Below are positions 56,043-64,000 of a stretch of 64,000 nt of DNA, in pieces; positions within the stretch are counted from its first letter, which is position 1; each line of letters opens with the position of its first letter. The notes below the pieces were generated by a model that worked only from the letters and a program-made list of their open reading frames with translations, made no database searches and was not told the origin of the DNA. This DNA is from Aotearoamyces nothofagi. Lineage: Eukaryota; Ascomycota; Leotiomycetes; Leotiales; Tympanidaceae. The DNA lies in NCBI GenBank assembly GCA_015345905.1, contig JADDTR010000004.1, positions 1,302,001 through 1,366,000 of the forward strand, in the 5' to 3' direction. The position numbers were made by a program, and so were the translations under genes.

Positions 56043-58529
56043 CTAAGCACCTCCCTTCTTCCTTGTTCTTCTCATTGAACGCTTCTTCGCAATAATTTGC
56101 TGTCTTCTAGCAAGACGTCCTTCCTCTCCTGGTGGGAATCCTGGCTTGAATTTGGATGTATCAACACCAGCCTGCCCGGGTTTACCCTTGGCTGCCGGAC
56201 CTTTACGATCTCCACCCTCATCTCCGTCACGCTTTCTCTTCGTGCCTTGCTGGCGATCGCCAAACTTTCCCTTTCCGGCAGAGTCACGGGGCTTGCCTTT
56301 ATTATCACCCGGCCGTCCCTTGGCGCCTGGTTTCATACCCTTCCTTGTCTTCGCCATTAAGGCATCACGTCCCAGCACCTTCTTATCCCCTTCAGCTTCG
56401 CCCTTCTCCCTTGCTGCAAGAACTTCCTGACTTCTCAGACGTGCTTTTGCTTCCCGCTCCTTCCGTCTGTCCACAACCTGTGCGTTCTCAATCGCAAATT
56501 CAACAATTAGCCTTTGTTTCTTGCCAGTGCTGCTCTCAAGGGCGTGTCCATTCAACCACCGTAGTCCCATTAGAGCCCAGCGATGAGAGCTGTACTCGAT
56601 GAATCCGTATCCACGACTCCGTCCCGCTCCGCTGTCTTCGGACACCTTGGCGCCTTCACGACCTTCGAAGACAATCTTAGATTGACGGACTATACCCTTG
56701 CCTTTTGCTTTGCGCTGTTTCTCAGCTTCACGCATGACATCACCACCTCTGGCTTCCTCTTCCTTTGAGAGTTGCTCACGAATACCGGTCTTTACGTCCT
56801 TGGCAAATCCTACAACGGCTTCACGGGCAAGAGCCTTCAGGTCCTTGGATGTAATGTTTCGAGGAAGATTTCGAATTGATAGTCGAGTAAGACTCAAATG
56901 AAGAGTTGGGTTGTTTTGAATGAGCTTCTTTCGCTGCATGGCACTGTCCTCTCGCATCTTGACTTCTGAAGGTGCAAGCATCTCGTAGAGCGCAGTTCCA
57001 GCAGCAACAGTACCTTCAGAGAGAAGATAAAGCCTACGCTTATCCTTGTCCCGGTTGTCTCTGAAATTTGTACCCTGCTCGGTCAACTTCACAGCCTGTT
57101 CTCGCTCAACTGCATGAGCGACTTGTAAGATACGACCGTCAATTGTGTACAGCCCAGCAGTGTCAGCACTCTCATCCTCTAGAATGGAGTGCTTGACTCC
57201 AGGCGCAGTGCCATCACTTTTCTTTGTAGCGTTCGCGCCAGTTGGCTGATATCGAGGTGCGCCTTTAACACATTTGTCTGCATCTTCTACATTGAAGAAG
57301 CATACGAAACCGGTGCCTTTGGGGCGATCAGTCGCGCGGTCCATCACAACCCGAGCATAGCGAACAGGTCCAAATTGCATGAAATGTTCCTTAAGATCTG
57401 CATCAAGGGTTGTGAAGGGTAGGTTCCGGACGAATAAGGTAGAAGAGTTATCAGTGATAAATTGTGACTTGCGTCGTGCAGCCTCTGCAGCAGCTTCAGT
57501 GGCGGCTTCATCTTCTGAAACATCCTCATCAGGTTCCTCCTGTCCGGTAAGTTCCTCTTCTTCGTCTTCGTCTTCATTCTCATTCAATCCCTCTTCATCA
57601 TCCTCGTCCTCGGACTCCAATTCATTGAAATGGTTCTTGAAAAAGTTCGCAACATCGGCATTAGTATCGTTTGGATCAGTATCATCCTTATCAGCCACGT
57701 CTTTCATAGGCGTGTCATCCTCGGCCTCGCTAGCATCATCAACGTTCACATTGGCGCCTTTGGCTCCGCCCGCACTTTTCTGTCCCTCCCAGACATCCTT
57801 TTCAACTGCCCAATCTACAGCCAATGTTCTGCCATCCACCAGATTCCCGTTGATAGCAGCAAGAGCCTTCTCAGCATTTTTGCGGCCTCTCATGACCACA
57901 AATCCAAACCCAGCCTGTGTGTCCTTAACTTTAGGTAGAGTTGCATGCTTAACTTTCCCAAACTTTTGAAAGAGAGCCGTCAGCTGCTCTGTAGTCTTAA
58001 TGCTCCACGGTAAGTTTCGGATGATCAGCTTGGGTGGCTTTCGAGCTTCGGCCATTTGGTCTGACCTGGCTTTCTTTGTAGCGGCTGCCTCTGCAGTGAT
58101 TGTGCTGGTACGTTTTCCACCAGCGCCACCTTTACCTTCAACATCTCGTTGTCTCGGCTCCGCAATCTCGACCTTCAGTTTTCGTCCTTGGAACGAATGG
58201 CCATGGAATTCTTCTTTTGCACGCTCCGCATCTTCTGCATCAGCGAACGTGACAAAGCCATAGCCTTTAGATTGCTTCGTTTCCGGATCAAGAACAACCG
58301 TGGCATGCTTCAAGGGGTAGTTTTCCGAAAAGAGCTGAGTTAGAGCTTCACTAGTTACAGTGGTTGGCAGAGATCGAACAAAGAGCGAGCGTCGAGCAGA
58401 AGCGTTTGTTTCTTTGCGAGGCTTTTTAGAAGGACCATTGGAACTTAGTGGCACATCGTTGTCGGATTGAGATGTTACAACTGCATCTCCTTCTTCAGAA
58501 AGGCGTTGCCTTTTACGTCGTTCGCCCAT
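56043..58529 (-). CDS. nop4: Nop4/RBM28-type nucleolar RNA-binding protein
   Basis: Single exon, 828 aa. Needed for 60S pre-ribosome assembly and 27S rRNA processing (family knowledge). Four RRM domains: about 47-125 (SLFVRSLPTTVTSEALTQLF with RNP1 KGYGFVTFA), about 165-245 (KLIIRNLPWSIKTTEQLTALF, RNP1 GFGFVVM), about 360-475 (TLFVRNLPFTTLDADLKEHF, RNP1 GTGFVCF) and about 540-680 (LSIRNLPRNITSKDLKAL, RNP1 GYGFIEY). A long Asp/Glu tract (about 270-345) sits between RRM2 and RRM3, and the C-terminus is very basic (KRKRDGDEGGDRKGPAAK). These features together are specific for Nop4 rather than Mrd1, which has more RRMs. Confidence 0.95.
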   Translation of the reverse strand: MGERRKRQRLSEEGDAVVTSQSDNDVPLSSNGPSKKPRKETNASARRSLFVRSLPTTVTSEALTQLFSENYPLKHATVVLDPETKQSKGYGFVTFADAEDAERAKEEFHGHSFQGRKLKVEIAEPRQRDVEGKGGAGGKRTSTITAEAAATKKARSDQMAEARKPPKLIIRNLPWSIKTTEQLTALFQKFGKVKHATLPKVKDTQAGFGFVVMRGRKNAEKALAAINGNLVDGRTLAVDWAVEKDVWEGQKSAGGAKGANVNVDDASEAEDDTPMKDVADKDDTDPNDTNADVANFFKNHFNELESEDEDDEEGLNENEDEDEEEELTGQEEPDEDVSEDEAATEAAAEAARRKSQFITDNSSTLFVRNLPFTTLDADLKEHFMQFGPVRYARVVMDRATDRPKGTGFVCFFNVEDADKCVKGAPRYQPTGANATKKSDGTAPGVKHSILEDESADTAGLYTIDGRILQVAHAVEREQAVKLTEQGTNFRDNRDKDKRRLYLLSEGTVAAGTALYEMLAPSEVKMREDSAMQRKKLIQNNPTLHLSLTRLSIRNLPRNITSKDLKALAREAVVGFAKDVKTGIREQLSKEEEARGGDVMREAEKQRKAKGKGIVRQSKIVFEGREGAKVSEDSGAGRSRGYGFIEYSSHRWALMGLRWLNGHALESSTGKKQRLIVEFAIENAQVVDRRKEREAKARLRSQEVLAAREKGEAEGDKKVLGRDALMAKTRKGMKPGAKGRPGDNKGKPRDSAGKGKFGDRQQGTKRKRDGDEGGDRKGPAAKGKPGQAGVDTSKFKPGFPPGEEGRLARRQQIIAKKRSMRRTRKKGGA

Positions 58530-59318
58530 GTTGAGCTATTGTCAAAATATTTCTCGACCTTGACTCTCCAAAACTTTCAAGAAAAAGTTCCCAAGTCACA
58601 AAATAATTACAGGGAGGGCTAAACCCGATAACGGCTAGCGTAGATATATGTTACGATAGCGAATCTTCAATGATTCGCTAGGATGCAATTGGTAGGAGAT
58701 GATTTAGAGTAGTATTTCCATGAAAATCAAAGGCTGATTGAAGTGAACCGGATAATTATGTTTGTAGTTAAGAGAGCAATATTACAATGCCTCTGCTTTG
58801 GATTCCCTTGGACCCAACTGAGGATGTTTGAGTGACATTGTCTGATTGTAGCACGTGATAAGCCTCGGCGCCAAGGCTACGGATAAGCGAGTCTCGCCCT
58901 TGAAGAAAGAACCGGGCGATTATTCAACCTCTCTCTTACAGTTCTTGACTCCAACAACTTCAACTTACTCACGACCAGCAGGGAACCCCGTCTACGTACT
59001 CGATACCGTGCGGCCAACATTCTTTTGATAACAATACATAGTCTTGCATGCGATAGAGGTCTAATCTGTTGACGGGTCGTTGGTGGTGCGACCGGTCGCG
59101 GCAATCCTCCAAACCTCTCGGACGACGTCGTTGGATCGAGTTCACTCGAAGATTCGACTCTCCTCGATACTGCAGACTTACTGGTGAAATCACACCACTC
59201 GACAGATAGCTTTATCGATACGAGGAGGGTTACGAACCCTTCGTTTAACAACTCACTTTCACCTCACCTTCGTTACAATCTGAATCTGAACCTTTACGCC
59301 GCCAGTGGGTCATCGCTG
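58530..59318. promoter_or_regulatory. Divergent promoter region, nop4 / med19
   Basis: 789 bp between two conserved nuclear genes read in opposite directions. No strong TATA box visible. Confidence 0.45.
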
Positions 59319-60632
59319 ATGTCGACATCATTGGAACGTACCTCAGCACGATCTTATCCTCTTTCCCCTCCTCCACATAACGATAGAAATCCTCAGCAGG
59401 AGATGCAATTTCAACAGCCTCGAACGCCACAGAGCCCTTCCCTACTCGCCTCAAGCTCTTCCAGGAAAGCCTCACCCGTTGATCCAACTAGGTCAAGTAC
59501 CAACGATACAATGTTACCAACCCCAGCAAGCAGCGTAAGGGGCGGTGCATACAAAAGTGAACCACTTGATGCGACAACGACCATAGGAGACAAGACAAGC
59601 AGTGGGAGCGTTCAGGTTGACGAGTTGTCAAACAAGCGTAAGCGCGAGGCAGAAGATAGCGGTGGTCGGCAGCAAAAGAAAGTTCATGTCGAGGAACGCA
59701 GACTTGGTATCGAAGACCTTCATTTGGATGTTGGCAAGAAATACCTACTTTGCAGAACTCGTAAGACACCCATCTCTCTGATGCACTGTTTTACAGACAT
59801 ATTATGGTCTCCTGTTTGTACATCATCTACATTAGTATTTGGTTAACACAAACTTTCATGTGCAGCACATCCAAAGGTTCAGCCAGACTTACATCAGGAT
59901 CTCTTCGATCTCTATTCTCTAAATCCCATCGCTGCTAAGGTAGCGCGCGTCCTCCCCAACGGCGAGAAAAATGGGTTGCGCAAGACTTATAAGGGCAAGA
60001 TTAAGGATCTTGGTATCAGTGGGAAATTCGATGTTGTGGCTCACGATGATGAAACTCCCGGCGGGCTGCTTCCAATGCTGAGAGAGCCTGAAATGGAATG
60101 GATCATCCAGAACCGTCAAGGCAAAGAGATCGAGAAGGGACTGCCGGCAAACGTAAATGCAAGTCTAGCTGCAGCTATGACAATGGCGAGAGGAAGCATA
60201 CCAAAGAGTTCCTGGGACAGCTCGGTACTTGGTGAATTAGACATCCCAGAAAAGAAGGTTGCTGCAGCACCAATTACAATGAAGGCATCGTCGGCTACTG
60301 GTATGCTACACAGGGGAATGCATACTCCAAATGGTATTTCACGCAGTTCGAAGGCTGATATTGCTCGTCCGAAACGAAACGTTAAGAAACGTGGCTATGA
60401 GGAGTCGAGCTTTGAAGGCTATGGGGAAGGCTTTGTAGATGATGATAATGTTGATGCTGGCTACTCTACGGGCGAGGGTGATGACAGGAGTGGCCTGAAA
60501 CGCCGGAAAAAGGTTGGTATTGTAGGCTATTTTGACTACATGATTACTGACACGGTACAGACTGCAACTAGTCACAGCTACCCTGGGCCTATGCGGCAGA
60601 GTAGCTATGGACCCGGCATGGTCGGTGCTTAA
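59319..60632 (+). CDS. rox3: Mediator subunit 19 (Rox3-type)
   Basis: Exons 59319..59760 and 59866..60632; 402 aa. Head-module subunit of RNA polymerase II Mediator. The diagnostic block is completed by splicing: [64 protein letters not shown]. N-terminal ~115 residues are Ser/Pro-rich and disordered, and the C-terminus is Lys-rich with KKRGYEESSFEGYGEGF, similar to other filamentous-fungal Rox3 proteins. The intron 59761..59865 has GTAAGA...GTGCAG boundaries. Confidence 0.95.
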
Positions 60633-62132
60633 ATGATGGTCGGTAATGGACCATCTCATTTAAATAGTATGTCGGCACACAAAATTGGCTTCACATGGTA
60701 CATATGGCTTTGGGGGCATTCTCACGCATTGCAGTAAACAGAACTACAGAACCTTATGATGGACACAGTGTGGCTACAAGTGGATTCGTTAATGAACGTT
60801 GGATCACAAAAATGGTGTAAAGGATTGCTGCAGTGCTTATTTAAATTGGGACTTGATTTAGCGGGAGTTGACCTTTGCAGGGAGTGGCCGAAAGGCCCTC
60901 TGCGTTATATAGTGTGGCAAAAGTCTAGCAATAGAAAAATGACCTTAAATCATTTGAATATGCCTTCTCTAATGTGATAGCGGTATGAGCTTCTACTGAT
61001 GGATAATATAACTTACCAACTTGCTGTACAGCTATTGATAGACTACATAAGCACCCACGACTTTGTAGAGCCCGTAACAGTAGCCTTCTGATCNGCCGAA
61101 AGGCCCTCTGCGTTATATAGTGTGGCAAAAGTCTAGCAATAGAAAAATGACCTTAAATCATTTGAATATGCCTTCTCTAATGTGATAGCGGTATGAGCTT
61201 CTACTGATGGATAATATAACTTACCAACTTGCTGTACAGCTATTGATAGACTACATAAGCACCCACGACTTTGTAGAGCCCGTAACAGTAGCCTTCTGAT
61301 CCCAAATCGTACCTATACCGCCTGCACGAGTGCAGATCTAGATTGTCATATCAATAATCGTAGCGTTTACAACAATCGTTTTCAAACCAAAAAACTACCT
61401 CAACTTGCTAGGGTGGATCAAAACGAGTTGGAATTGTAGAAGCCAGAAGATGGCGTAGGAGAGTAGCGTCTGAGAAGTTATGCCTTGTGATTCGGGTATA
61501 TGGTTCGGAAAATTAAGGGGATACTCTCAATAAAGGATTCAACTCGTTTGGTGCTTTTGCCCATTCTTTCTGAGTAAATAGACAATAGGAGTATACATAT
61601 AATAAGAATGCTGAAGTAATAGATTAGCAAAAAATATATTTCAGTAACTAGAGAATGAAACGAAGATTTTTGGAGAGCAAAACAATAGAAATATATATTC
61701 AAATGTACCTACCTCTATAATAATACATCGAGACCCTCCTGAGACACAGCCGATGTCTCAACCAATTAAATCCCTCTACTACTGCAAACAAGATTACCTT
61801 AAAGCACAGGCATCGTGAAACGACCTTCATATACATCAAAATAAACACTTCTCGTCCAATAATATAAATAGACGTCTCTATATCAGGCTTATTATCCATA
61901 TTTATATGGATGAACTGGAATGACTATATCGCTTACATTTAGCCTCACGGGCTGAGTATGCGCTATGTCCCCGTAAATCCAACTCAAGAGACAATCCTCT
62001 TACGAGCATTGTATTGACCCAATATACCTCCAACTACACTCTGCCCATTTTCTCACAACAGCCGCCCTCTGACTTCTCTGTTGTTTAGCCAAAATTCAGA
62101 CGATCAAAGTGTATGGATATTCCCTTCACAAT
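60633..62132. other. AT-rich intergenic region with an assembly join
   Basis: 1500 bp without a gene; the apparent 207-bp duplication around 61094 is listed separately, so the true length is about 1.29 kb. Confidence 0.6.
60887..61301. repeat. Identical 207-bp copies flanking a single N (assembly join)
   Basis: 60887-61093 and 61095-61301 look identical by eye, and the only unknown base (61094) sits exactly between them. This is what an unmerged overlap of two contig ends looks like, not a biological tandem repeat. Confidence 0.92.
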
Positions 62133-63664
62133 ATGGTGAAGCAGAAAGGCCTAGAATGGGTTCGGGGAACCTTTGGGCTCGAGCCGCGATGGACGACTGA
62201 CCCAAGACTAGAAGATGTCGAATTCCTTGCTCGCAAACATCTCCAGATCAAACATGATTCCCCTTGCAGAGTCACCCTCTACGCACAAGGTGCGTTTAAC
62301 AAGCTCTATAGAGTGGTGACCGCCAACAACAACCACTCGCTAATGCGTGTCACGTTACCTGTTGATCCTTACTACAAGACGGAGAGCGAGGTTGCCACTA
62401 TCGAGTTTGTCCGTCAGATCACAGATATCCCTGTTGCCCAAATCTATGCTTATAATGCCTCGAGCGATAACGAGATTGGATTCGAATGGATTCTGATGGA
62501 AATGTTACCTGGCACTCCTCTTAGATCCAGGTGGAGAAAGCTGTCAATAGAAACCAAGAGAGACCTGGTCGAGGCTATTGTAGTGCACCAGGCTCGGATT
62601 TTCCAGCACAAATTCTCTAGCATTGGGAATATATTTGACTGTACAGCATCTTCTACTTCGAAAATACCTTCAGACACTGAACCAACGGAATCTGTACTCG
62701 GCCAAATAGTCTCGCTAATCTTCTTCTGGGGCGATCACATCACTGAAGATATTCCTCGTGGGCCATTTTCTAGCAGTTACGATTGGCTTCACGCCCGCCT
62801 GTCCTTCATTATCAATGATCAAGAGCGCATTCTCAACGTCTCCGAAGATGCGGACGACATTGAAGACGCCGAAGAAGCAAAATCTATTGCGAACCAACTA
62901 CTTCATCTTCTACCGCAAATATTTCCCATGACCAAGGCGTCACGAGAGACCTCACCGGAGCCCACAATCCTGTTCCACGATGATCTCTCGTGGCAGAACA
63001 TTCTCGTCGATGACGATGGTACTCTCACCGGTATCATTGACTGGGAGTGTGTGTCGGCACTCCCACTATGGAGGAGCTGNACGCCGAAGAAGCAAAATCT
63101 ATTGCGAACCAACTACTTCATCTTCTACCGCAAATATTTCCCATGACCAAGGCGTCACGAGAGACCTCACCGGAGCCCACAATCCTGTTCCACGATGATC
63201 TCTCGTGGCAGAACATTCTCGTCGATGACGATGGTACTCTCACCGGTATCATTGACTGGGAGTGTGTGTCGGCACTCCCACTATGGAGGAGCTGTCAGCT
63301 CCCAACATTTCTTGAAGGTCGCGAGCGAAAAGATGAGCCGCTTCGGGAGCAGTACTCAGCTGAAGATGCCGAAAGTGATGATGTGCCAGCTGAGAATGCA
63401 CTCGATAACGAGGGGGTAAACAGCCTGTATTGGGAGCACCTGTTAGAATATGAAAAGACAACTTTACGGCGACTTTTCCTGGATCGAATGTTGGAAGTTG
63501 AACCGAGATGGGTCGAGGAATCAAATCAAGGTTCTCTCAAGGCGGATTTTGATGCAGCAATTCAAAACTGTGACAATGGCTTCTGTTTCAAAAAAATCCG
63601 AAAGTGGCTGGGCGAGTTGGAGAATGGAGAGTGCTCGAGCTTGAGAAGTAAACTAATCGAATAG
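62133..63664 (+). CDS. Fungal APH-family (aminoglycoside-phosphotransferase-fold) protein, broken by an assembly join
   Basis: The reading frame runs 62133..63079, then is interrupted by N at 63080 and a second copy of the preceding 214 bp; it resumes at 63295 and ends at 63664, giving 438 aa when the duplicate is ignored. APH-fold proteins phosphorylate small molecules; the large fungal branch is mostly uncharacterised and does not imply drug resistance. Seen: ALYxVT-like N-lobe (TLYAQGAFNKLYRVV), the helix region EVATIEFVRQITDIPVAQIYAY, EWILMEMLPGTPL (hinge), catalytic loop HDDLSWQNILVDDDG (HxDxxxxN), and metal-binding IIDWECVSALPLW. All catalytic residues are present, so the gene itself appears whole. 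Confidence 0.88.
62866..63294. repeat. Identical 214-bp copies flanking a single N (assembly join)
   Basis: 62866-63079 and 63081-63294 look identical by eye with the N at 63080 between them. The duplication repeats the catalytic part of the APH-family gene and shifts its apparent frame. Confidence 0.93.
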
Positions 63665-64000
63665 TCCTCTGAAAGAGTTTTATGTGTACAACTACTCTCA
63701 TTTGTAGTACTACAACACAGAGTACACAATTTGCGAGCACTTCGACTTGATGTATCAAACCTATCGGTTATCTATCGGCTGTGGATCGTATATCCTACTT
63801 ATCGGTATCCGTCGGCTACTAGGTCTATCAACCTTATATCACAGGTACAATCTAGCAAAATATATACAGAGAGCAATGAGATGGCCATGTATTTGAGTTC
63901 GGTGTATCAGCATGAGGTTGGTCTACCATTTTCAGTTTCATAGAATCTCGTATCATATTCTGGTGACAAATAGAAACTGCTTTTAATTTACCTCTTGTCG
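63665..64000. other. 3' flank at window end
   Basis: 336 bp after the APH-family gene; AT-rich, no gene recognised. Confidence 0.5.

Noticed and set aside
1-64000. tRNA or rRNA genes, CRISPR arrays
   Set aside because: No B-box-like GGTTCGAATCC with a partner A-box, no rRNA stretches, and no regularly spaced identical repeats with unique spacers were found by eye. A tRNAscan-SE run could still reveal one that I missed.

Overview
The window reads as nuclear DNA of a filamentous ascomycete (Pezizomycotina; Helotiales-like at a guess, not proven). The evidence is short introns of about 46-135 bp with GTAAGT/GTATGT-type donors and CTAAC-like branch points, and fungal-specific families: Zn(II)2Cys6 and bZIP regulators, a CYP505 P450-reductase fusion, a DUF8035 protein and the fungal Rox3/Med19 type. 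I rebuilt gene models from splice signals. All rebuilt coding lengths are divisible by three, and several match known family lengths (Lsm8 98 aa, uL1/L10a 217 aa).

Layout. 1-9.9 kb: 3' part of a nucleoside hydrolase (+), LSM8 (-), mitochondrial rhomboid protease (+), PhoD-like phosphatase (+, seven exons), 2OG-Fe(II) oxygenase (+). 10-17.8 kb: intracellular GH5-type glucanase-like protein (-), DUF8035 protein (-), copper amine oxidase (-). 20.1-24.9 kb: CYP505 P450-CPR fusion (+) converging on a small bZIP protein (-) with a hexapeptide repeat tail. 24.9-34.4 kb: a 9.5 kb stretch with no credible gene, first tandem repeats, then a GC-rich, microsatellite-laden tract. It lies head-to-head between that bZIP gene and a second one (+, 34.4 kb). 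36.2-42 kb: CIA30-domain protein (+), MFS transporter (-), ribosomal protein L10a (-). 43-51 kb: an orphan protein (+), a tiny Cys/His protein (+), threonine aldolase (+), a Zn2Cys6 regulator (-, eight exons) and a Myb/SANT-like protein (+). 51.4-64 kb: 14-3-3-like protein (-), a second tiny Cys/His protein (+), NOP4/RBM28 (-), Med19/Rox3 (+) and an APH-family kinase-like gene (+).

Most genes are unlinked housekeeping or metabolic functions (mRNA decay/splicing, ribosome assembly, Mediator, mitochondria). The only hint of a functional neighbourhood is the oxidative set amine oxidase - CYP505 - bZIP at 15.5-24.9 kb, and that is speculative.

Most notable: two 71-76 aa proteins (44.1 and 55.5 kb) sharing one Cys/His scaffold; a bZIP gene whose stop codon is followed in the same frame by 76 open codons of 18-bp repeats; the giant divergent bZIP-bZIP intergenic region; and two single-N assembly joins (61094, 63080), each flanked by identical 207/214 bp copies. 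The second join falsely breaks the APH-family gene.
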